From NCBI RefSeq assembly GCF_963169125.1, contig NC_084802.1:22041107-22105106 (forward strand): a DNA stretch of 64,000 bases, read 5' to 3'. Below, piece by piece: positions 1 through 10,446 of the stretch (the first letter of the stretch is position 1; every line of letters starts with the position of its first letter). The DNA comes from Humulus lupulus (taxonomy: Eukaryota; Streptophyta; Magnoliopsida; Rosales; Cannabaceae). The position numbers and the translations under genes are program-made. The notes beneath the pieces were generated by a model. The model did not search any database. It had not been told where the DNA came from and was given only the letters and a program-made list of their open reading frames with translations.

Positions 1-443
1 TTGGACTTGACCAACGTGTCGTCTATATAGACTTCCATGTTCCTCCCCAGTCCGAGGGGCATGACGATGTAGTAGTATACACCCTTGTCCATTTGGAAGC
101 TAGTGTGTTCCTGGTTTGTTTCATGCATTGAAATCTGGTTGTATCTGGAGTAGGCATCCATGAAGCTCAACAACTCATACCCGGTGTAGCATCCACCATC
201 TGGTCAATCCTAGGCAGAGGGAAGCAATCCTTCGGGGAAGCCTTGTTGAGGTCCGTGAAGTCGATGCAGGTCCTCCACGTTCCATTTGGCTTTGGTACCA
301 ACACTTGATTGGGAAGACAAATGGGATATAAGGCTTCCCGGATGAAGTTAATCGAGGACAACTTCTCAACTTCTAACTTGAGGGCCTCTACCCTCTCCGC
401 ACCTAGGGGCTTTCGCTTCTGTTGGACGGGAGTTGCATTTTTG
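1..443 (-). pseudogene. Reverse transcriptase fragment, Tat-type Ty3-gypsy element C
   Basis: Minus-strand translation gives the N-terminal half of a Ty3-gypsy reverse transcriptase: LNKASPKDCFPLPRID, then after a frameshift near 180 FMDAYSRYNQI, then the catalytic segment NMEVYIDDTLVKS at the window edge. RT copies element RNA into DNA in the virus-like particle. The block that element B has between MPFGL and NMEVYIDD (about 20 residues around GATYQRLVN) is missing, so this copy carries an internal deletion besides the frameshift. It lies directly downstream of the protease region at 444-1397. The element continues to the left of the window, where RH, integrase and the 3' LTR should be. Confidence 0.85.
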
Positions 444-1397
444 TCAATGTTTAGGGCATGACATATGACGTTTCAGTCGATCCTGGTCATATTTGAATGA
501 GACCAGGCTAGGACATCCTAGTTCTCTTTCACTCGGCGCGATTATGGCAGCCCTAACCTCCGAGTTCAGGTTTCTCTCGACTTGGAGTACTTTTGTCGGG
601 TCGGTGTCATCGATGCACACTTCTTCTACCTCCTCCATGGGTTCTATTGACCTATTCGCTTCTATTCGCGGATCCAGTTCGTCGTCTTCCTGGACCATTC
701 TTCGTGCTGGCCGCAAAGGTGGAACTGGATCCACGTCTTCCTCTTCAATGGGTTCTTCGCGGACCATGAAGATTGGTCGGGCAAAAATGTGGTAGCACTT
801 TCGTGCACTCTTTTGGTCTCCCCATACAATTCCCACTCCTCCATTATCGCAAGGGAACTTCATGTAGATGTGGCAGATGGAGGTGATGGCACCTAAGTCG
901 ACTAAACCGGGACGACCGAATATCACATTGTATGCAGTGGGATAATCCACTACTACGAAAGTGCAATACTTGAATGAGCCCTGAACCTCGTTCCCCAATT
1001 TCCCAGGTAGCTGGATCTTTCCCATCAGGAGCAATAAATCCCCATTGCAGCCACAGATCTGCATCAGGCAAGAAGCTAGATCTATCTCTGTTAGGCCAAT
1101 TGCTGTGAATGCCAGCTTGAATAGGACATTGATTGAGCTCCCGTCATCTACCAACACTCGAGATACCCTTTTGTTGGTGATTTGGGCATCAATGACCAAG
1201 GGGTCGTGATACGGGAAATGAACGTTCCAGTCATCCTCTTCTGTGAACGTGATGGGTAGGTTCACCAACTTCGGGCGCTGGGCTGGAGTTTGAACCAAGG
1301 ACCACACCTCATGGTCGTGATCCAGCTCACTGAGGTACCTTTTCTGATCATTCCAGGATGGTCCTCCCAGATGCGGGCCTCCTGATATGGTGGCCAC
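444..1397 (-). pseudogene. Protease and linker region of Tat-type pol, element C
   Basis: A 317-residue open frame holds the retropepsin-like aspartic protease of a Tat-lineage element. The conserved entry ITFTEEDDWNVHFPYHDPLV is at about residues 49-68 and the active-site motif VLVDDGSSINVLF at about 80-92. The Tat-typical VDYPTAYNVIFGRPGL block and the end of the protease near KCYHIFARP follow. The C-terminal part is an acidic linker (PIEEEDVDPVPP, then VEEVCIDDTDPTK) leading to RT. It is homologous to 60405-61001 (element B) and 33840-34340 (element A). The frame stops at KRHMSCPKH, just before the RT fragment, so gag-pol is broken here. Confidence 0.85.
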
Positions 1398-3690
1398 CTA
1401 GCCATCAAATCGAGGAGGTGTAGTTCCAGGAGGATAGGGTATTCCGGATCCAGGAGCCATTGGACCTCCAAGTGGTTGCACTATTAGGGCCCCCCCGAGG
1501 GGCCTATGCTCCCGATCTGGGAGTGGACCCTCTCTGAGGAGTTCAGTATGATGCCTGTACACTTGGGGCCAAAGGTTTTTCGGGAGTTGTTGGCAGTCCC
1601 GGGACTCCTGTTGGCATCCTGACCCATTGGTGGAGATGTCTTAGTTTAATCAGGTTCTCGATCTCGTCCTTTAGCTGACGACATTCCACATCCTTGTGGT
1701 AGTCTCACATTTTTCTGGTGTCCCTTGAATTCTTTCCCCCTTTGAACACGGGGCTTAGTTTTTGGTAATGTACTACATTGCCCGTTGCAAGGTAGATGTT
1801 TTCCCGGGTGTCCACCAAGTTGGTATACTTCGTGTATTGGGGCTCGTACCCTATTTCCCCCTTCTTTGAGGGCTTAGATCGGTACCGACTTTTGTCCGTT
1901 CTCTATCCCTGCGAGGGGTTTCCCCCTTTGAACATGGGGCTTGGCACTGTACCCGGTGGGTGCCACTCCGTACCCAGAAAATGGGGCTGATTGAGCCGAA
2001 GCATATCCCATCAAAGTGGGCCTGTAGATCGTTAGGGTCATGAATGACATCCCAAGGGTTCCAACGGATCTAGAAGCTACTAGGGGTGTCCGATAAATAT
2101 TTTTCGGATACTGCGCTCCGTATCCGGGAAATGTTTGGGCTGTCGACTAGGTTGCTGGCTGCAACCCAAAGGCTTGGATTCGGGCCTCCTCCCAGTTGAT
2201 GAAACCTTGTGCCCTCCTGATGAATTCTTCAAGGGTGGTCGCCTTGTTGCATTGCATGTAATCCCACAGAGGGGATCCATCTCTGATCCCGGACTGGAGA
2301 GCCATGAGGCGGTGTCCTTCATCCACCTTAGTTTTTGAGGCTTATCTATAAAACGTTGGATGTAAGCCCTGAGGGTTTTCGTGGGATGTTGTTTGACATT
2401 AGCCAACGCTCTGACTTGCATGTCCAATTTTATGGCAGCCACAGACTTTTTATGAAAAGTTGACTTCTGCGGGTCCAGCCAGAGTGATTGAGAAACATTG
2501 GCACTTGCCATTGTCATAGACGTATGCTACAATCATCAGGCGATTGTAGAGGGACAAGAGATCTCTGGGGTCCGTATTCCCAATATAGACTGGTATGTCT
2601 GACATCTCGAACCCTTTTGGTAGCATGATGTCCAGTATGTGCTTGGTGCACGACTCTTTTTCCTCTTCTTCAGAATCAGAACCTCCACCTTCTTGTTTTC
2701 GGACCAGGCGGTCCTTGAATTTTTTAAGAGCGGCTAGTTGCTCCATGAACTGTTTGGCCATTCCATCGTCCAGGTGGACTCTCTTGTTCCTCCTGCCATT
2801 GAGGTTATTCCTTAAGTCACCTCATCGGGGGTGAATCTTTTCGTTGCGGGCCCGCTCGTTGAGGCCATCACACAAGTCTACTCAGGAAGTATCATCTCCC
2901 AAACTGATTGGTTCTGGCTCTTCCCCGCATTTGCACACTCTGTGATCCTTGTTCACAGAGGCGCTGGGATAAAAGTGTCGTCCTTGATTGTCCCGTATAG
3001 GGACGTTCCGAGGCTTAGAACCCCACAAGCGCTTCCCCTGCGAATCTTTCAGAAGATTCCGTCCTTCGACAAGATTCATCCATTCTTTCCTATGGAATTT
3101 CCCTAGGTTAGCCTCAGCTTTTGGAACGGGATGAGCTCTTTTATGGGGGTTCATTTTTCCAACAAGATCAACCATTTTGGCTTTTCCTTTTTCTTGAGCA
3201 GGATTCGATGGGCTAGCTCTGGGATGCAGGAATGGTCCCGGAGGAGGAATATGGATAATGTCGTTGGGTATGCCAATCTTGAGAGGTAGGACAGGGGGCA
3301 GCGTTCCTGGGGGAGGAACGACTGAAGGATTGGCTGCCAATCCTTGTGCAACAATAAAGGCCTGAAGAGCCAGGAGGGACTCTTGCATTTGGCGGGTGGC
3401 CTCTTTTTGTTCAGCTATCTTGGTTTCTTGATCCAGGACCTGTTGTCTCAGATGGACCACCTCTGGATCCTCCTGTTCAGGATCCATGTCCTTCTCGTCA
3501 GGATCAATGAGGTTTCTGGCCTCGTGAACTTCATATTCCCCTTCATCTTCCTCGCAATAGTCTTCGTCGTAGTCACCCCCATCCCCGAAGTTCTAGGAGT
3601 TATCAGGCAGAGGCCCTTGATAAGGCGTATCCTCGGGTTGGTCTTGAGGAAATTGTTGATTGGGTAATTATTCTCCATTGTCTTGTTTTT
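1398..3690 (-). pseudogene. gag region of Tat-type element C
   Basis: Several minus-strand frames make up a decayed gag. The N-terminal part at 2882-3487 starts MDPEQEDPEVVHLRQQV, is coiled-coil-like and then Pro-rich. A possible earlier start is a MENN segment near 3681, one frameshift upstream. The capsid-like part is at 2450-2761 (VYIGNTDPRDLLSLYNRLM) and continues at 2080-2517 (ALANVKQHPTKTLRAYIQRF), the counterpart of the LANVKQQPGESLKAYLSRF segment in element B. A zinc-knuckle-like YHKDVECRQLKDEIENL segment is at about 1640-1710. Stops and frameshifts separate these parts. Gag would form the virus-like particle. Confidence 0.75.
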
Positions 3691-3775
3691 GCTAGTGAAC
3701 AGGATCAAACAGGGTATGCCCGGTGTTCACCATTTTTTGCAGATGATCGAGATTTATTCAAGCTTCCTTCAGCTC

Positions 3776-3793
3776 TCAATGAAAACACCAAAA
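3776..3793 (-). other. Primer binding site of element C
   Basis: On the minus strand TTTTGGTGTTTTCATTGA follows directly after the LTR end (GTAAACA). The same motif sits next to the LTRs of elements A (31406) and B (63343). The priming tRNA is not identified here. It is not the iMet-type TGGTATCAGAG site. Confidence 0.6.
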
Positions 3794-4802
3794 TGTTTAC
3801 CGAGTTTTTCAGAAACTAGAAATATATTATGAAATAAGAGCTAGAAAGAAAGGATTAAGGATGAACAATCACAATTTTTGGTTGGGGTGTTAATGAGCCT
3901 TAGTCCACGAGTCACTAGTATTACGCTTTAGAGAGTTTTGACAATGGAGTTTTTCTATAAGTTTTAGCAGAGTTTTTTCTTGCAAGAGAAATTTTGGGAT
4001 CCCTGCTACAGTGCACAACTGGCTCTATTTATAGGCAGTCAAGCACCTTGGGCCGGACTAATCCAGGCCCGATAGGGATGTAATTACAGTTTTCTATCAA
4101 ATGTAGTCTTAATACAACGAATGTAACATAATTAGATGTTGTTAATCTGGGCCCATTGGGCCGGATTAGGCGTGGCCAAGCCTTACAGCTGCCCATTGTA
4201 CGTTAGTACAGACTGGCCTGCGTGGGCTTCTAAGTGGATCTTGGGGACAGGATCTGTCAGAGTAGTGGAAGTACTATTTCCTAGGAATAGTGTACGTTTC
4301 GTGTGTACCCTCTTACGTAGGTTAGTTGAGGAGACCAACTGCCGGATTTCGTGGGGACAGGTCATCATCATGGAAAACTAGGCTTGCCCTATCTGGACGT
4401 CTGGTCCGGGTTCATTTACTAATGTCCCAGTTCATTTACCAGAGTCTTGGTTCATTCACCCGGACCCGAGTTCATTTGCCAAGGTGGACATCGTAATATT
4501 GAAGATCTTCCCTAGATTCTTGATCAGGTTCGTCTCCAGTGAACAGTTAGTCTGCCACCTTAATTAACATCCCGGATGATGTAGGTTGGTTATGGTGAGG
4601 GAGATGAGTTGGGCATGCATCTCAGTCCAGGTTCCTTCATTATGCTCGCACCCATTGAATGTTGTTAGGCTCGATAGTTTTAGGGCTGTCAGGGTTTCCT
4701 CCTTCCCCGTCCATTGGGCTCAGGATGGGCCTAGACCTCTTAAGAGGGCCCACAAATCCATTTAGTCACGCCACGTGTCATGAGTGGAAAACAGGGATAA
4801 CA
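3794..4802 (-). repeat. 5' LTR of Tat-type element C (about 1.0 kb)
   Basis: The plus-strand view starts TGTTTACCGAG and ends GGGATAACA, so the element-sense LTR runs TGTTATCCC...GTAAACA with TG...CA ends. A second copy of the same LTR family is at 17617-18588, with the same junction to the gag leader. A TATA-type box lies at 4026-4033. On the right the LTR abuts a copia LTR (4803-5623) whose 5' end is missing, so C either inserted into it or replaced it. The target duplication cannot be tested because the 3' LTR is outside the window. Confidence 0.8.
4026..4033 (-). promoter_or_regulatory. LTR TATA box, element C
   Basis: Minus-strand TATAAATA in the context CCTATAAATAGAGCC, inside the LTR with the body of the element downstream. 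It is a likely core promoter for the genomic RNA; this is inference from position and consensus. Confidence 0.55.
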
Positions 4803-5623
4803 CCTTATTTTGTGGAAGATTGATTTTAGTTAAATAAATAAAAGAAAAATGAAATATCACTGAAAAGGGAATATAGCAGTTTGTGCATGACACAGTCCAA
4901 AGACTGTGCCATGTGTATAGCATTGCATTGATATTGTATCAGTGTTGTTTTTATTTTATTTATTTAATTAATTAATAAATATTTTCAAATTTGGTAAGTT
5001 AGATATTTACCTAACTTAATTCCTATCATCATTATGATATTATTATATTACTATTATTATTAGGAATAATAAGGTAATAAAATAATCTCTCTATATATGA
5101 TATAGAATAATAAGAAGAATATACAACATACAAGAAAAGTTTCAGTATTTTTGTCAGACAGAAAGATTATCTTCTTCTTCTTTATTCTAACATTTCTCAT
5201 ACCATAATCCAAGTTCTCATGTGTTGAGAAATACTTGTGATTCCTAAATTACAAACCCATGTTCTTTATGTGCCCACGCATATCTTGAGGTGTAGAGAAC
5301 ACTCCAAAAGATCGTGGTTTGAGTACTGAAAGCATTAGATAGGAAGATCGATATATATTCGGAAGACTTAAATACACTTGATAGGCTTCAAGAGGTAAAT
5401 AATCATGTTCTTGAATATTTATGTATATGTTTATATGATATATATAAATATACTGTATATTTATATATATGTTGCATGATTAATAATATTGTATGTTAAT
5501 GTTTCTGTCTGGATGTTTTCTTGATCATATAAACTGTTTATTTGAGAGATGGAAAATATATGTTGTTGTATACAATGTGCCCACCACGCCTATTCCCCTG
5601 CGTACTCTGATTGTTTTCCAACA
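4803..5623 (+). repeat. 5'-truncated copia-type LTR
   Basis: The segment ends TTTTCCAACA and is followed at once by an iMet-type primer binding site, so it is the 3' portion of a plus-strand 5' LTR. A TATATATGA box is near 5092. The expected TG start is absent because the segment abuts the LTR of element C at 4802. A GT donor-like sequence (CAAGAGGTAAATAATC) lies at about 5390-5405. No second copy of this LTR is in the window, so the family is not further assigned. Confidence 0.6.
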
Positions 5624-5625
5624 AT

Positions 5626-5636
5626 TGGTACCAGAG
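5626..5636 (+). other. tRNA-iMet-type primer binding site
   Basis: TGGTACCAGAG, two bases after the LTR end, matches the widespread plant TGGTATCAGAGC site with one change. It supports an LTR end at 5623 and a plus-strand element whose body lay to the right. Confidence 0.65.
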
Positions 5637-5814
5637 TAGGTCATTAATCTATGCATATTATAAATTGTTGTATGAGATTATGTGCATTTTTGTATTATAT
5701 GTGATATATATTTGAATGGATGGATGTTTATTTTCATGATGATAGATTCTTAAGGGTTGTTTAATAATGGTGCTTTTGGGGCATAGGAATTTTGTAATTT
5801 TTCTTTAAAAAATT

Positions 5815-6190
5815 ATGGCTGAAATTCCAAAATGGCCCGAGCTACGAGCCCTAAGATCGACCCCAACCCCGAGCCTAGCCTCGAGCCACACTTGCCTGCG
5901 CCACCCGTGCCCATGTGTGCCTCACTGCCCAGGTCCACGCCCTAGTGCCTCCCCGCCCTGCCTTGGCTCGCGCGCCCCTGCCGCGGCTGCCTGCCTAGTC
6001 TCACGTGCCCCTGTCGCGGCTGCCTGCCTAGTCTCACGCACCCTTGTCGTGGCTGCCTTCCCAGGCCTGCCCCCCTGCCACGCTTGCCTGCCCAGTCACG
6101 CGCAGCCCTGCCACGCCCAGCCTGCCTAGCGTGCGCCCTTGCTAGCCTCCACCGCCGAACCACCTTGCTGTCGCCACACCTTATGGTACA
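5815..6190 (+). repeat. GC-rich island with 33-bp tandem repeats
   Basis: A sharply GC-rich block inside AT-rich DNA. Between about 5969 and 6070 a 33-bp unit (CCCCTGTCGCGGCTGCCTGC plus flank) occurs about three times with point differences. It can be read as a 104-residue Pro/Ala/Cys-rich frame from an ATG at 5815 (MAEIPKWPELRALRS...) with an 11-residue repeat. The other strand is also open, as an Arg/Gly-rich 83-residue frame. Composition alone explains both frames, so coding is not supported. It lies in the former body of the truncated copia element. Confidence 0.6.
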
Positions 6191-7440
6191 CACCTAGGGT
6201 TTGTATCTTACAAAGCCTAATGTGTAGTTACCATAATTGTTATAATTATTGATTTAATTAAAAATAAGAAATTTAATTAAAATAGTTTTAATTTGGAAAT
6301 TTCTTTAATTGACATAATATTGATTATTTTCCTTAATTAAAAATGTTTTAATTGTTATCTTCCATAATTAAAATTGTTTTAATTAAAATATCCAAAATTA
6401 AAATTATCTTGAATTTTTATTTATCAAAATTAAATTGTTTACTTTTATTTTTGAATTAAATTACCCAAATTCAAATTTGGCCTTAAAAACCTTTTGGGTG
6501 TTAAAGTTAAAATCCAAAATTTAATTATTTTAAAAGTTTGTTTAAAATTATTAAAAAAAGTTGTATAATTCAAAATGGACATGGAAAATGGTGGCATTGG
6601 CTCAACAAGACTGCATCTTAAGGTTCAAGATCAATGTGCTCTTCATCAGGCCTTAAATAGTCTAGGTTACATTTTCATGTATTTCTTGCAAAGTGTTGTA
6701 ATTTTTCTAGAAATACCCAAAAGTTACCACACCCACTTTTATTCACTTATTATAAATGTTTGAATGTCATTAAAATATTTATTAATTTGTCATGCATTAT
6801 AACATGCCATTCATATACTCACACAGTATGCTATTAGCATGCATTACATTCATGTAGAAACATGCTATCAAGAACATCCTATATTTTTTGTTATATGTTT
6901 ATATGTGATAATTCATATAATATCAAATTTAGTCTTAATTAGTTAAGATGGTAAATAAAAAATTATTAAAAAGTATTTTATTAAAATAAAAATGATATTC
7001 TCTTAATTAAAGAAAAATTAGAATTAGAATTAAGGGCACAATTTTGTTTTGTTTTGCTTAATTGGATTAGTAATTATTAGTATATCATTTGGTAAAAATA
7101 ATTAAATTTATTTTTATAACTAAATTAAAAAATATTGATTTTGTGAAAAGCACACTTTTCCAAAATAGTGAGTGTGAGAGTGAGTTATGACAATAAGTGT
7201 TTATGAAAGGGGTATGTTTGTCCAAAATATGGTTGGGGCACATTAATAAGAGAAATGTTTAAATTGGTATATTAAAAAAAATCTATGTTATGATGCTTAA
7301 AACCTAAAATTTTCTAGTAGATATATGTAATGTCACTTATTATTATATGGGTAAATGAAATAGCTACACTTGCCCCCAAAGATTTAACACCCACCAATAG
7401 ATGAACCAAATCATTTATATATATATTAGTTTAGAACGAT
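6191..7440. other. AT-rich DNA without recognisable gene
   Basis: About 1.2 kb with homopolymer A/T runs and many short repeats of AATTAAA type. I see no conserved protein, TIR or LTR border. It may be untranslated leader of the truncated copia element, but nothing in the sequence proves this. Confidence 0.5.
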
Positions 7441-7809
7441 TAGGGATGTCAATTTAACCTGCGGGGTAGGGTCCCCGTGGGGACCCGTCCTTAATGGGGT
7501 GGGGGCAGGGAACATAACCCCCATCCTGAAACCATCATGTTTACATTGTAATTTATATTTTCAATATAAAGATTATTAAAAATATATTATATAATAATTT
7601 ATATAAAAATATATATTTATTAATTGTATAATTTATTATTTTTTAATTAATTTATATTAAAAAGTATTAATTATTTTAATTTATTTTATCAATTTTAGAA
7701 AAAAAATTAAACATTTTTATTATACGAGTACCCAATAAGACTCTGAATCCGAGACAGGGCGGGAACGGAGAGCCTTCCCCAACCCCGCTCCGCCCCATTT
7801 ACATCCCTA
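7441..7809. mobile_element. hAT-type MITE with 8-bp target duplication
   Basis: A 369-bp element with terminal inverted repeats: left end TAGGGATGTCAATTTAACC, right end (complement) TAGGGATGTAAATGGGGCGG, with GC-rich subterminal parts and an AT-rich centre. It is flanked by AGAACGAT (7433-7440) and AGAACGGT (7810-7817), an 8-bp target duplication with one mismatch. TIR sequence and 8-bp duplication fit the hAT superfamily. It has no coding capacity, so it would need a transposase supplied in trans. Confidence 0.85.
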
Positions 7810-8448
7810 AGAACGGTTACAACTTGCATTAAAATAAAAACAAGACTCGTTCAACAGCGTGTTAGAGAAGCGCACATTGAAAAGTTGCACTAAATTCTAA
7901 GTCGAGGACTTGAAAGCATGCTATTGTGAGATCTCCATTATTGGTTGAACATCGAGATGCATAGGAAGGGCTCGTGTCGCCTCTGTTTGTAGCCTCCCTA
8001 AGGAAAGGCTTCCAAATATGTTTATTTCATCTCAAGGTAGACTTCTCTTATGAGAATATAATTAGTGATGTATTTCAAGTTTGATTGACCCCAAGGCACA
8101 CTCTTGAGTTAAGTCATTGATTGAAAATAATGGGTTACACTCCAAAAGTGTCTCTCGACTTTCGAGCACGACTAGTGAATCTTGACCAAACTAGCGGTAT
8201 TTCATAAATCAAAAGAAAAAAATGCGTTTTTAAGTTTTCTCTTATGAAATTGAGATTTGTCTCAAAATTAATTTGGAGTTAGTTTGACCTACCCCAATGC
8301 GGTCAATTAATTTTCAAATTAATTTATCATGGATTAGTATATATTTTATGAGTTTTTATATGTTGCATTCATGCATCATGTTTACTTTTCTAAATAAAAT
8401 ATGATATTTATTATATGTTTTAACTCATTATATTTTATTTATTTATTT
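7810..8448. other. Non-coding stretch right of the MITE
   Basis: Moderately AT-rich sequence without a recognised gene. It ends in a pyrimidine-rich TTTATTTATTTCCAG tract that looks like a 3' splice site just before the ATG at 8458. Confidence 0.35.
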
Positions 8449-8570
8449 CCAGCAACAATGGGTGATTCTCTTAATCTCGATCAAGAACCTCAAAATGTGA
8501 AAGAACCGGTGAATCCTCGTGACGGCTACCTTAGTACTTTTCATTTAGACTTCAACAATCTTGATGTTTG
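8449..8570 (+). pseudogene. Truncated ORF after a splice-acceptor-like tract
   Basis: A plus-strand frame starts MGDSLNLDQEPQNVKEP at 8458 and reads on as DGYLSTFHLDFNNLDVC. It is cut at 8570, where an Angela-like LTR begins (TGTTGGGAAAC). I do not recognise the protein. It could be the start of a gag of the truncated copia element (LTR at 4803-5623) or a host exon. The acceptor-like TTTCCAG directly upstream is suggestive only. Confidence 0.3.
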
Positions 8571-10424
8571 TGTTGGGAAACTTATACATGATCTTCATTT
8601 ATTTTCATGTAGATCTAATATTAAATAAATTAATATGAGATAGCCTAGAACATGTTTCAAAAATTGAATTCAAAGAGAAATAATGATAAGAATACTTACA
8701 TGATACGCAGCGGAATAATATAGTCCTTCCTTCAGTTTCTTTAACCCTTGTACTGTCCTAGAGTATTACCAAGAAACTGAATCGATCTTCTATTATCTTC
8801 ATAGTCTTCCAAAGTATCCTTAGAATCACCTAAACTAGAGTGGGAAATTCTCAACACATGATATAGATACAGAGAGAAGAAGAGAAAAGAACAATAAGGC
8901 TTAGAAAATGACTTATGCTTAGAGAGAATCTAAAACCTATTAGAAACATGTGTTTCAACTTGTGACTTGACTTGTGTTTTCAACTCTCTCTTAACATTCC
9001 TTTTATAAACTCAATTAGGTCATTTATTTAATTAAAAAATTAATAAAATAATAGTCAATTAACAGCCATAGGTCCAAATTATAATGGGTGTTAGGCTTGT
9101 GAAATTTCTCATTTGATTATAAGCCCATTGGACATAAAATCAAGGCATGTATTATTTTCTATTGATTTAATTAATTAAATAATTATTTAAATCCTTTATC
9201 AAATTAATTATTCATAATTTGAACCTTGATGTAAAATTATTTATTAATTTAGATATCAATTTATATTAATTAATAAATCTGCCCTAATTTCTCTTTTCTA
9301 CACAAAATTACATAACTCTGTGAAACTATCCAAAATTGACCTGGTCAACTTTGATAATTTTAATTGATAATTAAATCAATTAATTGAGACTATCTAGATG
9401 ATTTTATCCAAGGTACAGTGGGGACCATGGGCCTATGAAATCAAGCTCAAATAAGTTATCATAAATCTAACAAATAAATTTACTAACTTATTAATTCCTC
9501 GTGACTCCACTAAAGACTCAGAATTGCACTCTTTAATTCATAGAACGCTCTATAACAAATATAGATACACTATTAATTATCCATTGTTACAACCATAATT
9601 GTCACTCAATCCTCTATAGACGGTCTACAATGAGATGGGACTAAGATACCGTTTTACCCATCATTGTATTTTATCCTTAAAACACTTAGTTCCTTGTAAA
9701 TGATATTTCAGTAAACTAATTTAATTACTGAAATGAGATATCTATCATTTAACACCTTGAACCAAACTTAAAGGAAACCATCATTTCACTTCTTCATCAG
9801 AAGCTATAGATGTTCATATCTATGATTAACACTCTCACTCAATTATACTACTGAGCTCCCAAGATGTAAGTATGGGCTAGTCCGTAGGGTAAATTGGTAA
9901 CGAACAAGTCAAAGAACTCAAATAATACAACCAGTTAGAATACTAACCACTCAGAATTGAGATTGAATTGACATATGGTCAACTATATGATATGACTAGA
10001 ATAGATAATAACTGTATGTTTACTTATCCTATCAACTGTCAATATCGGTCTAGTCCGATGTAACAAATACATCCGATCTTATCTACTTTGCTAATGTTTT
10101 GGAAAGAACATAACACTACAATGTGTAAGTAGATCATATCGTAGATTGGCAAGTCAGTGTAAACTCTGTGCACTGACTAATCTTAGAACTAACTTATTTT
10201 GAACATATAATCATATTTATATTCCACTGTGATTACGTCACTATAAATACGATTTGCTACATGCTTGGGATTTAATAAAAGTTTATATTAAACAAATAGT
10301 CATGAAAATAAAACATGAGAGAATAGCGATTGACCAACTCAAAAAAATATTTTCTATTCTTTTATTGATAATAAATGAGATTACAAAGAAATTTGGGTTT
10401 TAATTAGGGCATAAAACCCCAAAA
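8571..10424 (-). repeat. 3' LTR of Angela-like copia element (about 1.85 kb)
   Basis: In element sense the LTR starts TTTTGGGGTTTTATGCCC, directly after a purine tract, and ends AGTTTCCCAACA. It follows the pol 3' end (10447) with a 22-bp gap, as expected for copia. A TATAAAAGG box (8999-9007, minus) is well placed for an LTR promoter. Downstream, the U5-like part holds CGCTGCGTATCATGTAAGTA, with a consensus splice-donor look. A length near 1.8 kb fits the Angela lineage. The first bases should be TG, so the border may be off by a few bases. Confidence 0.7.
8999..9007 (-). promoter_or_regulatory. LTR TATA box, Angela-like element
   Basis: Minus-strand TATAAAAGG inside the LTR, about 430 bases before its end. 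Likely core promoter, by consensus and position only. Confidence 0.45.
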
Positions 10425-10433
10425 CTCCCACTT
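10425..10433 (-). other. Polypurine tract of Angela-like element
   Basis: Minus-strand AAGTGGGAG immediately upstream of the 3' LTR is the usual plant copia plus-strand primer. It fixes the LTR border at about 10424. Confidence 0.6.
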
Positions 10434-10446
10434 GCACTAATTGAAA

